Assembly (NCBI RefSeq): GCF_004358185.1
Contig: NZ_SMUV01000041.1
Location: 1 to 35,447, forward strand
DNA from: Antarcticimicrobium luteum
GTDB lineage: Bacteria; Pseudomonadota; Alphaproteobacteria; Rhodobacterales; Rhodobacteraceae
Length of the DNA stretch: 35,447 bases
Direction: 5' to 3'
The notes under the pieces are model-generated. The model was not told the origin of the DNA, did not search any database, and saw nothing but the letters and a program-made list of their open reading frames with translations. Both the position numbers and the translations under genes were made by a program. This document shows, piece after piece, positions 1 to 7,440 of this stretch (its first letter is position 1; every line of letters starts with the position of its first letter).

Positions 1-1
1 C

Positions 2-796
2 GCGCTGCCCCAGGCGGGCGCGGCGGACGAGACCGCGCCGCCGCGCCCGGGCATCGGCACGCCGGTGGCGCCGCTGACGGACCGCGACGAGAAGGCCGCC
101 CCGGCCCCCGCCGGGCCGCCGCCGATCGAACGCTTCGCGGTCCCCTTCGACAATCCCGGCGAGCAGCCTTTGATGTCGATCCTGCTGATAGATGGCCAGC
201 AGTCGATCGGGGCAGAGGCACTGGCGGAGTTTCCCTATCCGCTGACCTTTGCGGTGGACCCCGCCGCCCCGGACGCGGCGGCCAAGATGGCGCGGCACCG
301 CGCCGCCGGGTTCGAGGTGGTGATGCTGGCCGATCTGCCCGCCGCCGCCACCCCGCAGGACGCGGAAGTCGCCCTGTCGGTCTGGCGCAAGGCGGTGCCC
401 GAGGCGGTGGCGGTGCTGGAGGGGACCGGCCCCGGCATTCAGGGCAACCGGGCGCTGTCGGATCAGGTGACCGCGATCGTGCAGGATGCCGGCCTTGGCC
501 TGATCACCCAGTCCAACGGATTGAATACGGTGCAAAAGCTGGCGGCACGCGCCGGTGTGCCCTCGGCCGTGGTGTTCCGCGATTTCGACGGGGCAGGGCA
601 GTCACCGGCGGTGATGCGCCGGTTCCTCGATCAGGCGGCGTTCCGCGCCGGGCAGGAAGGGGCGGTGATCATGCTGGGCCGGGTGCAGCCCGATACCATC
701 AGCGCGCTGCTGCTCTGGGGCTTGCAGGACCGGGCGCAGCGGGTGGCGTTGGCGCCGGTCTCCGCGGTGTTGCTGGAGCAGCCGCGCGCGGAGTGA
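2..796 (+). CDS. Divergent polysaccharide deacetylase family protein, C-terminal part (5' end outside window)
   Basis: The reading frame is already open at base 2, so the true start lies upstream of the window; the GTG at 65 is internal. The visible N-terminal part is an Ala/Pro-rich linker. From about base 170 a compact domain follows with the pattern of divergent polysaccharide deacetylases (the YibQ-like family): a beta strand (MSILLIDG), the phrase PYPLTFAVDP, a GFEVVMLADLP segment and a GPGIQGNRA stretch. Proteins of this family are distant relatives of NodB-type carbohydrate esterases and are usually exported; their substrate is poorly defined. The segment where relatives carry acidic or histidine metal ligands looks weakly conserved here, so catalysis is uncertain. 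It converges with the phosphate transporter on the other strand, 60 bp away. The family call is fairly good; the function is inferred. Confidence 0.75.
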   Translation, partial: ALPQAGAADETAPPRPGIGTPVAPLTDRDEKAAPAPAGPPPIERFAVPFDNPGEQPLMSILLIDGQQSIGAEALAEFPYPLTFAVDPAAPDAAAKMARHRAAGFEVVMLADLPAAATPQDAEVALSVWRKAVPEAVAVLEGTGPGIQGNRALSDQVTAIVQDAGLGLITQSNGLNTVQKLAARAGVPSAVVFRDFDGAGQSPAVMRRFLDQAAFRAGQEGAVIMLGRVQPDTISALLLWGLQDRAQRVALAPVSAVLLEQPRAE

Positions 797-856
797 CCCG
801 CGCGGCATAAAACCCGGCTGGGCCGTCGCGGCAGAGCGCGGGGCCGACCGCTGCGC

Positions 857-2338
857 TCAGGCGAATACCGCGTTCAGCAGCACGAAGATCAGCGCCGAAA
901 GCAACGCGGCGGCGGGCACGGTGATCACCCAGGCCGCCACGATGGTCAGGAAATGCGACCGCCGCACCAGCTTGCGGCGGCGGCGTTCCTCGGTGGCGAT
1001 CTTTCCGTCGTTGGCATTGGCGTTGGCGGTGCGCGGCCGGCGTCGGTCGTTGTGCCATTCGCGGAAAAAGCCGACACCAAAGACCGCGCCCACGGCGATG
1101 TGGGTGGACGAGACCGGCAGCCCCAGCCAGCTTGCCACGATCACGGTGATCGCCGCTGACAGCGCCACGCAATAGGCGCGCATCGGGTTCAGCTTGGTGA
1201 TCTGGCTGCCGACCATGCGGATCAGCTTGGGTCCGAACAGGACCAGGCCAAAGGAAATGCCGAAGGCGCCGACGATCATCACCCAGGAGGGGATCGCCAC
1301 CTTGCCCGCGAACTCGCCGAACTCGACCGAATGCACGATGGCGGCGAGCGGGCCCACCGCGTTGGCCACGTCATTGGCGCCATGGGCAAAGGACAGCAGC
1401 GCCGCCGAGATCACCAGCGGCAGCGCGAACAGGGTCTTGAGCGACTTGTTGCGGTTCTCCATCCCTTCGGATTGACGCCGGATCACGGGCGCGGCGATGG
1501 CATAGACCAGCGCGCCCGCCATCACCCCGATCAGCAGCGCCGTGCCCAGATCGATCGTGATCACCTTTTTCAGGCCCTTCACCGCCAGATAGGCGGCAAA
1601 GGCCCCGGCCATGATCCCCACCAGCACCGGCACCCAGCGGCGGGCGGCGGCGATCTTGTCCTCCTGATAGATGATCCGCGCCTTGATAAAGGCGAGGAAT
1701 CCGGCGGCGATCAGCCCGCCCAGCACCGGAGAGATCACCCAGCTGGCGGCGATCGCCCCCATGCTGGTCCAGTTCACCGCGGCGAAACCGGCGGCGGCGA
1801 TCCCCGCGCCCATGACGCCGCCCACCACCGAATGGGTGGTCGAGACCGGCGCGCCGATCCAGGTGGCCAGGTTCACCCAGAGCGCCGAGGACGTCAGCGC
1901 CGCCATCATCGCCCAGATGAAGATGCGGGTGTCGCTCATGCCGGCGGGGTCGATGATGCCCTTGGATATGGTCGAGACCACATCACCGCCGGCCAGCAGC
2001 GCGCCGGCGCTTTCGCACAGCGCCGCGATCACGATTGCGCCGCCCAGGGTCAGCGCGTTGGCGCCCACCGCGGGGCCCATGTTGTTGGCCACGTCGTTGG
2101 CGCCGATGTTGATCGCCATGTAGGCGCCCAGCACCGCCGCCGCGACGATGATCGTCGAGGTGGAGCCGCTGCCGGTGAAGATGGCGGCGATCAGCCCGAC
2201 GATGACCATGAAGGCCAGCGCCACGCCCAGGCCCACCATCGGGCGCGAGACATAGAGCGTGGCCTGTTCAAGCTGGCCGATCCGGCCAAGATCCTTGTCG
2301 AGCGTTTTCCACTGCCGGGAAGATGGGGTCTGCGGCAT
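857..2338 (-). CDS. pit: Inorganic phosphate transporter, Pit family
   Basis: A 493-residue polytopic membrane protein that should take up inorganic phosphate, probably as a metal-phosphate complex driven by the proton gradient. The PiT signature occurs twice, as expected from the internal duplication: GANDVANNMGPAVGA near the N-terminus and GANDVANAVGPLAA in the second half, each followed further on by a Thr-His motif (STTHSVVGG and SSTHIAVGA). A hydrophilic loop rich in Arg/Asn lies near the C-terminus. The frame is open 13 codons further upstream, but I chose the ATG at 2338 because AGAGG sits 6-7 bases before it and the protein then begins MPQTPSS. The NUDIX gene ends 93 bp upstream. A Pho-box-like half-site lies between the two genes. 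The identification is secure; the regulation is a guess. Confidence 0.93.
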   Translation of the reverse strand: MPQTPSSRQWKTLDKDLGRIGQLEQATLYVSRPMVGLGVALAFMVIVGLIAAIFTGSGSTSTIIVAAAVLGAYMAINIGANDVANNMGPAVGANALTLGGAIVIAALCESAGALLAGGDVVSTISKGIIDPAGMSDTRIFIWAMMAALTSSALWVNLATWIGAPVSTTHSVVGGVMGAGIAAAGFAAVNWTSMGAIAASWVISPVLGGLIAAGFLAFIKARIIYQEDKIAAARRWVPVLVGIMAGAFAAYLAVKGLKKVITIDLGTALLIGVMAGALVYAIAAPVIRRQSEGMENRNKSLKTLFALPLVISAALLSFAHGANDVANAVGPLAAIVHSVEFGEFAGKVAIPSWVMIVGAFGISFGLVLFGPKLIRMVGSQITKLNPMRAYCVALSAAITVIVASWLGLPVSSTHIAVGAVFGVGFFREWHNDRRRPRTANANANDGKIATEERRRRKLVRRSHFLTIVAAWVITVPAAALLSALIFVLLNAVFA

Positions 2339-2377
2339 CTGCACCTCTCGGTGCCGGTGGCCGGGGCCGGGCCGCAC

Positions 2378-2395
2378 CTGTCATGAAGTCGTTAC
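2378..2395 (+). promoter_or_regulatory. Pho-box-like half-site upstream of pit (weak)
   Basis: CTGTCAT at 2378-2384 is identical to the canonical PhoB half-site. The 7-mer after a 4-base spacer, TCGTTAC, matches in only 3 of 7 positions. The site lies about 40 bases upstream of the pit start, in the orientation opposite to the gene. In some rhizobia a low-affinity Pit system is repressed by PhoB, so such a site would make sense, but this one is weak. Confidence 0.2.
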
Positions 2396-2431
2396 AATTC
2401 ACGGGGCGGATAGGCCGGTTTCGCCTTCAGA

Positions 2432-2911
2432 TCAAGCTTTCGCTTCCATCTCCTGGGCGAACTGCTTCAGGACATCGCAAACGCCGGGATCGTCGGCCCG
2501 TTGGCAGGCCCCGTCGATCGACAGCCAGGCCCGCTGGCGTTTGTCGGCCTCGGGGTAATCCTTGCGCATCTGGGTGACCTCGACCGGATAGACCCAGACC
2601 GTGCAGTCGCGTTCCAGCCCGCTGTCATGTTTCTTGACGGTCTGATAGCTGGTCAACGGTCTGCGCCAGGGCTTGCCCTCGCGCACGCCGGCCTCTTCCC
2701 AGGCCTCCTGCAGGGCGGTTTCCCAGCTGTCCAGACCGCTGATCGGCCAGCCCTTGGGCAGGATCCAGCGCCCCCGCGAAGAGGTGATCAGCAAGACTTC
2801 GAGCTTTCCGCCTTTGCCCTGACGGAAACACAGCGCGCCCAGTTGTACCGCCTTGGGGCGGCTCAACATGAGTTTCACGTTCTCCAGCCACGGAAATTTG
2901 TGCGCGTCCAT
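2432..2911 (-). CDS. NUDIX hydrolase (DIPP-like, divergent box)
   Basis: A 159-residue soluble NUDIX-fold protein. The fold is shown by GALCFRQG (strand), RGRWILPKGWP and the NUDIX helix at residues 54-76 ending QEAWEEAGV. Glutamates E69, E72 and E73 of the metal-binding REUxEE core are present, but Gln68 replaces the usual Arg and Leu60 replaces the first Glu of the box. The LPKGWP plus degenerate box pattern resembles small alphaproteobacterial NUDIX proteins related to diphosphoinositol-polyphosphate/diadenosine-polyphosphate hydrolases, so a polyphosphorylated nucleotide or inositol substrate is possible; this is inference. The start at 2911 gives MDAHKFPW and is preceded by a good promoter. 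The gene stands between the GH25 and pit genes on the same strand with gaps of about 92 bp on both sides, and is probably its own transcription unit. Confidence 0.88.
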   Translation of the reverse strand: MDAHKFPWLENVKLMLSRPKAVQLGALCFRQGKGGKLEVLLITSSRGRWILPKGWPISGLDSWETALQEAWEEAGVREGKPWRRPLTSYQTVKKHDSGLERDCTVWVYPVEVTQMRKDYPEADKRQRAWLSIDGACQRADDPGVCDVLKQFAQEMEAKA

Positions 2912-2952
2912 TGGGGTAAGCCTTGCTGCTCGAAAATATGTGTTTTTTTGCC

Positions 2953-2981
2953 ATATTAAGGCAAATCGTCGAGATCAGCAA
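2953..2981 (-). promoter_or_regulatory. Predicted sigma-70-type promoter of the NUDIX gene
   Basis: On the minus strand TTGCTG (2976-2981) and TAATAT (2953-2958) are separated by exactly 17 bases, in a conspicuously AT-rich stretch of an otherwise GC-rich sequence. Transcription would start near 2946, about 35 bases before the NUDIX start codon. Confidence 0.5.
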
Positions 2982-3003
2982 ATGGTATCACCGGCGGACG
3001 TAG

Positions 3004-3801
3004 TCAACCGGGCCAGACCGCCCAGGCCTCGGGCGGGCCGGAAAAGGCGTTGATATCCACCGGTCCGTCGATGCCCGGAACCACCCCGGTGCCGGTATAT
3101 TGCCAGAAGGTCCAGCGCGCGCCGGGATAGGTTTCGCGCGGGTGACCGGCCACCGAGCGCAGCCAGAACCGGGTGCCCGCCAGCCGTCCGATGCCGGTCT
3201 CGCGGTAGAAATCGGGGGTTGTGTAGACGATCGGGCGGCGGCCGTAGTGGCGTTCGAGGATGTCGAGAAAGCGGCGCGCCTCGGCGCGCACCGTGGCGCC
3301 GTCGGGGCGCTTGGTGCAGCTGCGCGATCGGTGGTTCCATTCCATGTCCAGCACATGGGGCAGGGCGCCGGCATCGCGCGGCACGTGGCGGATGAACCAG
3401 CGCGCCTGTTCCGCCGCCGGACGGCAGAAATAGAAATAGTGATAGGCGCCGCGCCGGACACCGGCGCGCTGGGTGCCATGCCAGTGATCGCGGAACATCG
3501 GGTCGGAATGATCGCCGCCCTCGGTCGCCTTGATATAGGCAAAGGCGACGCCGCCGCGCCGGGCCGCGTGCCAGTCGATCGCGCCCTGGTATCGCGAGAC
3601 GTCGACGCCGTGGACCGGGTAACTGTCGGGCGTGATGCCCTGCCAGTCGTGCGGGTCGAGATCGTCAAAGCGCGGGGCGGCCAGGAAGGACATATGCGGG
3701 GCGGCCCGCGCCTCGGCCGCGGTGCTGCTCGCAGGTGGCGCGGATGGCTGCGCGCAGGCCGCAAGCAGCAGAACCGTGCCCCAGAGGGCTATCCGAACCA
3801 T
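3004..3801 (-). CDS. Glycoside hydrolase family 25 lysozyme-like lipoprotein
   Basis: A 265-residue peptidoglycan muramidase of the GH25 fold. With the start at 3801 it begins with a short basic n-region and a hydrophobic core ending in LLAAC (Cys16), a lipobox, so it is probably a lipoprotein anchored in the envelope. The GH25 hallmarks follow: HGVDVSRYQG (Asp67), FAYIKATEG, RGAYHYF, and the catalytic DxE of VLDMEW (Asp152, Glu154). The strand WTFWQYTGTG and the late VDINAF complete the barrel. The frame stays open upstream to 3939, but those residues are Arg/Pro-rich and would bury the signal peptide. An ATG at 3822 is a possible alternative. It lies 88 bp downstream of exonuclease III on the same strand. 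Its role in cleaving muramic acid linkages is inferred from the family. Confidence 0.9.
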   Translation of the reverse strand: MVRIALWGTVLLLAACAQPSAPPASSTAAEARAAPHMSFLAAPRFDDLDPHDWQGITPDSYPVHGVDVSRYQGAIDWHAARRGGVAFAYIKATEGGDHSDPMFRDHWHGTQRAGVRRGAYHYFYFCRPAAEQARWFIRHVPRDAGALPHVLDMEWNHRSRSCTKRPDGATVRAEARRFLDILERHYGRRPIVYTTPDFYRETGIGRLAGTRFWLRSVAGHPRETYPGARWTFWQYTGTGVVPGIDGPVDINAFSGPPEAWAVWPG

Positions 3802-3889
3802 GTCACAGCGGGGTACCAACATGGCCCCATTAACACGCAGGCGGCACGGTCTGGCAATGGCGGCGTCGCGGGGCGGCGGAAAGGCGCGG

Positions 3890-4669
3890 TCAGAGATCCA
3901 GATCGACCCAGACCGGCACGTGGTCCGAGGGTTTGTCATAGCCCCGGATCTCCTTGTCGATGCCGACGTCGCGCATCAGGTCGGCGGCCTGCGGGGTCAG
4001 CAGGATATGGTCGATGCGGATGCCGTTGTTCCGCGCCCAGGCGCCGGCCTGATAATCCCAGAAGGTATAATGACCGGGGCCGCGCAACCGGGTGCGCAGG
4101 GCGTCGGTGAAGCCCAGGTTGACGATCCGCTGAAACGCAGCGCGGCTTTCGGGGCGAAACAGCGCGTCCTCGACCCAGGCCTCGGGGCGGGCGGCATCCT
4201 CGGGCTGCGGGATGACGTTGTAGTCGCCAGCCATCATCGCCGGCTCTTCGGACGCCAGCAACGCGCGCGCGCGGGTCTCCAGCCGCTCCATCCAGGCCAG
4301 CTTGTAATCGAACTTGGGCCCCGGCGCCGGGTTGCCGTTGGGCAGGTAGAGCCCGCAGAGCCGCAGCGCGGTCTTGCCCACCACCGTGGCCTCGATCCAG
4401 CGGGCCTGTTCGTCATCATCGTCGCCAGGCAATCCGCGGGTCACATCCTCCAGCGGCAGTTTCGACAGGATCGCCACGCCGTTAAAGCTTTTCTGGCCAT
4501 GGGTTTCGACGTTATAGCCGCGCTCTTCTAACAACTCGCGCGGGAAGTTTTCATCGACCGACTTGATCTCTTGCAGGATGGCCACGTCGGGCTGCGCGGC
4601 GTCGAGCCAGGCGGTCAGCGCGGCGGCACGGGCCTTGATCCCGTTGATGTTGAAGGTGGCGATCTTCAT
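3890..4669 (-). CDS. xth: Exodeoxyribonuclease III (AP endonuclease family)
   Basis: A 259-residue enzyme of the exonuclease III/APE1 family, which incises DNA at abasic sites and removes 3'-blocked ends in base excision repair. All family blocks are present in order: KIATFNINGIKAR at the N-terminus (Asn metal region), AILQEIKS (Glu metal ligand), GDYNVIPQPED (Asp/Asn catalytic pair), NGIRIDHILLT and the C-terminal SDHVPVWVDL (Asp-His). The frame is open much further upstream, to 4957, but the ATG at 4669 is preceded by GGGAGG and gives the normal family start and length. The region in front is the 343-bp divergent spacer shared with the repeat-protein gene. The identification is secure. Confidence 0.95.
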   Translation of the reverse strand: MKIATFNINGIKARAAALTAWLDAAQPDVAILQEIKSVDENFPRELLEERGYNVETHGQKSFNGVAILSKLPLEDVTRGLPGDDDDEQARWIEATVVGKTALRLCGLYLPNGNPAPGPKFDYKLAWMERLETRARALLASEEPAMMAGDYNVIPQPEDAARPEAWVEDALFRPESRAAFQRIVNLGFTDALRTRLRGPGHYTFWDYQAGAWARNNGIRIDHILLTPQAADLMRDVGIDKEIRGYDKPSDHVPVWVDLDL

Positions 4670-5012
4670 GGCGGGCCTCCCGGGGGCGATGGTTTGCGAT
4701 CTATCGCCGATCCGGTCTGCGGGGGCAAGGCGCGGGCGGTCGAGGTGGGGCGATTCGACCGATCCGGATGGTGATTCGGTTGGATCGCATCCGGTCCCGG
4801 GCTGAAAAACGGCGTCAAAACAGGGGTGTGGAAAAGAATTTTTCCCCTGTGGATTTCGTTCAACTTTAAATTGCGTCTCGCATACTTGGTTCGGGTTTCG
4901 GATGTGGAGCATTTGGGGAAAACACATCCTGAACATGAAAAAAATCTTGCGAAGCACGTTTGTCGTGCAAGCCTGATCCGGTGATCAACTGCACCAAACG
5001 GGGGTTTCTCAG
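4670..5012. other. Divergent intergenic region between xth and the repeat-protein gene
   Basis: This 343-bp spacer should hold the promoters of both flanking genes. Its half nearer the repeat-protein gene is much more AT-rich than the surroundings. Visible structures: CCGGATG (4765) facing CATCCGG (4789); CAGGGG (4821-4826) facing CCCCTG (4844-4849) with GGAAAA/TTTTCC nested inside; and a small GCACG-TTTGT-CGTGC hairpin near 4955-4969. A 13-codon mini-ORF lies at 4935-4976. No classic -35/-10 pair stands out for either direction. Confidence 0.5.
4935..4976 (+). CDS. Possible leader mini-ORF (13 codons) upstream of the repeat protein
   Basis: ATG at 4935 opens a 13-codon frame, MKKILRSTFVVQA, ending in TGA at 4974-4976, 36 bp before the repeat-protein start. 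Its last codons lie over the GCACG/CGTGC hairpin. GGGGAAAA lies upstream, but at poor spacing for a ribosome site. It could be an upstream regulatory ORF or chance; nothing in the peptide is recognisable. Confidence 0.15.
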   Translation: MKKILRSTFVVQA

Positions 5013-5312
5013 ATGACGGCTCAACGGAAAATTCAAGACTGCGACATTGGCGCGGCCGACGCGGATCTGCTCGGGGATCTGTTCAGCGGCGCCGGCACCG
5101 AGATGTATTCCTCCGGCTCGGCGCCAGCGGCCGGCGGCGACATGATGAGCGGCGATGAGACCGCGCAGTTCTCTTCCGGTTCCGCCCCTGCGGTCCGTGC
5201 CGAGGCGGTCCGGGGCGAGGGCACGGCGATGTTCTCCTCCGGCTCCGCGCCGACGGCAGGCGGCGAGGCGGCCACCGGCGAGGGGACCTGGATGTTCTCT
5301 TCGGGTAGCTGA
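5013..5312 (+). CDS. Small 21-residue-repeat protein (FSSGSAP repeats), possible peptide precursor
   Basis: A 99-residue protein of unknown function. Residues 1-28 form a leader-like segment (MTAQRKIQDCD..., with the only Cys at position 10, then DLLGDLFSGAG). The rest is a tandem repeat with an exact period of 21 residues (63 bp): the aromatic residues Tyr32, Phe53, Phe74 and Phe95 each begin a [FY]SSGS core, three of them continuing SAP[AT], with acidic/Gly spacers. The protein ends directly after the fourth FSSGS. There is no signal peptide or membrane segment. The upstream frame is closed by a stop. A GGGGG run about 10 bases before the ATG may serve as ribosome site. It heads a likely operon with the 354-residue protein (52-bp gap) and an EamA permease. 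The leader plus repeated cores looks like a multi-core peptide precursor, but no known maturase is adjacent; an acceptor or structural repeat is equally possible. Confidence 0.72.
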   Translation: MTAQRKIQDCDIGAADADLLGDLFSGAGTEMYSSGSAPAAGGDMMSGDETAQFSSGSAPAVRAEAVRGEGTAMFSSGSAPTAGGEAATGEGTWMFSSGS

Positions 5313-5364
5313 GGCAGCAGGGCGGGCGGACAGGCAGCGCATCCGGGAATGAAGGAGGCAGGTC

Positions 5365-6429
5365 ATGTCGAATGTCGTTCGCCTGAACGTCCCGCCGCAT
5401 CGTCAGGGCAGGGCGGCGCGCCATGCCGCCCTGCTCGGCTGTTTTGCCGGGCATCGGCGCGGTCAGGAGGACGTGTTCTGGCTGAAAGAGAATGCGGAGC
5501 TGCTGAACATCCTGGAATGCACCGGCGCGCGGCCCGGTCCGGCGGCGCTGGCGCCGCTCGCGGCGTTTTATGACAGCGCGGAAAGCCGTCTGTCCTTTTT
5601 CCCGCAATATTACCGTTTCATCCTGTCGATCTGCCTGGATCTGGAGGACCTGGGCCTGCCCGGCGACAAGGGCGCGGCCCTTTGCGCTTGGACCGCGCGG
5701 CAGGGGCTGGCCGGGGCTGAGCTCTCGGATCTGCAACGGGCCGAGGCGCGGCGGCTGATGGCGCGGCGCGGCGCGCGCGCGGCGGCGGACGACGGGCTGG
5801 AGGCGCGGCTGCGCGCATTCATCGGCCGGTCCGAAACCTTTGCCCTGCCCAACAAGAAGGCGGCCTATGAGCTGACCCATATCGTGTTCTATCTCAGCGA
5901 ATACGGGCGGCGCGATCCGGAGCTGGACCTTGATGCGGTGACCAGTCTCGAATTCGCCGGTCTGCTCGCCTATCTCGATCAGAACGCCGATCTTCTGGCC
6001 GAGATCTGCATCGCGCTGCGCTATGCCGGGCGGTCGCCCTCGCCAATCTGGGAACACTGGCTGGAGGGCGAGACGCATCGCTTTGACGTGGCGATTGGCC
6101 CGCCGGCCGGTGCGGCGGATGACTATCACGCATATTTCGTCAATTCCTGGCTGCTGGCGCTGCGCGGCGGGCGCGATTTCGTGAAACCGGCCGAGCCCGG
6201 GCCGATGAGCTTTTACCGCCCGCCGGTGCCGGCGGCGCCGCTGCGGCAGATGTCGCATGCGATGTTCCGGCTGGACGCCGCGCGCAGCCGGGACTGGACC
6301 GCGATGCGCCCGCATGTGGCCGCCGCGCTCAGCGAGATCGGCCGTGACATCCTGACCGAGGCCGAGGCCAGCAGCGACAGGTTCGGCGAATTCTTTGCCG
6401 GCTTTGCCCGTGCCGGGGGCGTGGGGTGA
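5365..6429 (+). CDS. Unrecognised 354-residue protein, partner of the repeat protein
   Basis: The start at 5365 follows a strong GGAGG site 7 bases upstream. I do not recognise the family. The protein is predicted soluble and mostly helical, with no signal peptide or clear transmembrane span. Visible blocks are an aromatic/Leu segment FFPQYYRFILSICLDLEDLGL (about residues 79-99), NKKAAYELTHIVFYLSEYGRR (about 163-183), and NADLLAEICIALRYAGRSP (about 207-225), followed by IWEHWLEGE and a DDYHAYFVNSWLLAL stretch. The regularly spaced helical blocks resemble an alpha-solenoid or a substrate-binding protein rather than a known enzyme. There is no ATP-grasp, YcaO, radical-SAM or protease motif. It lies between the repeat-protein gene and a permease gene whose GTG start overlaps its TGA stop, so it probably works with them. 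The gene is clearly real; its function is unknown. Confidence 0.85.
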   Translation: MSNVVRLNVPPHRQGRAARHAALLGCFAGHRRGQEDVFWLKENAELLNILECTGARPGPAALAPLAAFYDSAESRLSFFPQYYRFILSICLDLEDLGLPGDKGAALCAWTARQGLAGAELSDLQRAEARRLMARRGARAAADDGLEARLRAFIGRSETFALPNKKAAYELTHIVFYLSEYGRRDPELDLDAVTSLEFAGLLAYLDQNADLLAEICIALRYAGRSPSPIWEHWLEGETHRFDVAIGPPAGAADDYHAYFVNSWLLALRGGRDFVKPAEPGPMSFYRPPVPAAPLRQMSHAMFRLDAARSRDWTAMRPHVAAALSEIGRDILTEAEASSDRFGEFFAGFARAGGVG

Positions 6430-7370
6430 GCGGGGCCGCGGTCCTCGCCGGGCGCGCCCGGCGCGCCGCGGTGCTGGCCGGAGTGGCGTTGGTGGTGGTC
6501 TATACCGCGCTGATCGCCGGGGCCGATGCGATCACCAAGCTGGTCGGGGGCGGCTATGCCGCGCCGCAGATGTATTGTCTGAGCGGGCTGATGGTCATGG
6601 GGTTGAGCATTCTGGCCGACCGCCATCCGCGCCAGCGGCGGGGTTTGGCGACGCGCTGTCCGCGCGCCATGGCGCTGCGCGCGGGGGCGACGGTCATCGC
6701 GGCGGTCAGCTTCTTTCAGGCGTTCCGGCTGCTGCCCTTTGCCGATGTGTTCCTGTTCATCGCGCTGATGCCGATCCTGGCCGGGCTGATGTCCGGGCCG
6801 ATCCTGCGCGAACACGCGCGCCCGGCGGCCTGGGTGGCGCTGGCGGCCGGTGCGGTCGGGGTGATGTGCCTGTTTCCGGCCGGGTTGAAATCGGTTTCGG
6901 CAGGCCATGCCTATGCGCTCATGGCGTCGATTAGCGGGACATTTTCCATGATAATGGCGCGGTTTATAGGCCGATATGAAAGCAACGCCTTGGCCCAGGT
7001 CTTTTACCCGAACATGGCGGTTTTCGTGGTGATGGCCCTGGCGCTGCCGTTTGTCTGGGTGCCGATGCGGGGCGCGGATCTGGGCTGGATCGCGGGTTAT
7101 GCGCTGCTGCTCTTCGCGGCGCGCTGGCTGTTGGTTGTGGCGCTGCGGCTGCTCGCGGCCTATGCGGTGACGCCGCTGATGAACCTGCAATTCATCTGGA
7201 TGGTGGTCCTGGGGGCGCTGGGGTTCGGCGAATGGCCGGGGCCGGGCACCTATCTCGGGGTGGCGATCCTGATCGCCAGCGGGGCCTATCTGGTCTGGGA
7301 TCAGGTGGTTCCGCAGGGCGTCCGATGGGGGCGGTCCGGTTTGCTCGGAAACGTCAAGACAGACGCGTAA
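6426..7370 (+). CDS. EamA/DMT-family permease coupled to the repeat-protein operon
   Basis: A 314-residue membrane protein with about ten hydrophobic spans arranged as two EamA-type halves. Typical features are a conserved first-half helix with SFFQAFRLLPFADVFLFIALMP (about residues 97-118), where DMT members have the AL...P substrate pathway, and a second-half segment TPLMNLQFIWMVVLGALGFGEWP. DMT permeases export or import small metabolites such as amino acids or nucleosides. The start is GTG at 6426, overlapping the previous stop by four bases (GTGA), a strong sign of translational coupling. In context it may move a product or substrate of the two upstream genes; this is inference. The C-terminus is hydrophilic. 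A generic drug/metabolite exporter unrelated to its neighbours is the alternative. Confidence 0.88.
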   Translation: MSGAAVLAGRARRAAVLAGVALVVVYTALIAGADAITKLVGGGYAAPQMYCLSGLMVMGLSILADRHPRQRRGLATRCPRAMALRAGATVIAAVSFFQAFRLLPFADVFLFIALMPILAGLMSGPILREHARPAAWVALAAGAVGVMCLFPAGLKSVSAGHAYALMASISGTFSMIMARFIGRYESNALAQVFYPNMAVFVVMALALPFVWVPMRGADLGWIAGYALLLFAARWLLVVALRLLAAYAVTPLMNLQFIWMVVLGALGFGEWPGPGTYLGVAILIASGAYLVWDQVVPQGVRWGRSGLLGNVKTDA

Positions 7371-7440
7371 CGGTTTGAGGACCGGCTATTCTGGTCGCCG
7401 CAAAGCCCAGCCGCCCCGGTCCAGCCGCCCCCGGTGCCGA

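Noticed and set aside
1331-2386. 351-codon plus-strand His/Asp-rich frame opposite pit
   Set aside because: Composition is what the antisense of a GC-rich membrane-protein gene gives; no family resemblance.
2947-2965. TTTGCC...GGCAAA hairpin with a T-run as a terminator
   Set aside because: For the minus-strand genes the run is A, not T, and the -10 box of the NUDIX promoter lies inside; a promoter explains it better.
5033-5275. 80-codon minus-strand frame with GAEPEEN-type repeats
   Set aside because: It is the antisense image of the 63-bp repeat in the plus-strand gene and overlaps it fully; no ribosome site is visible.
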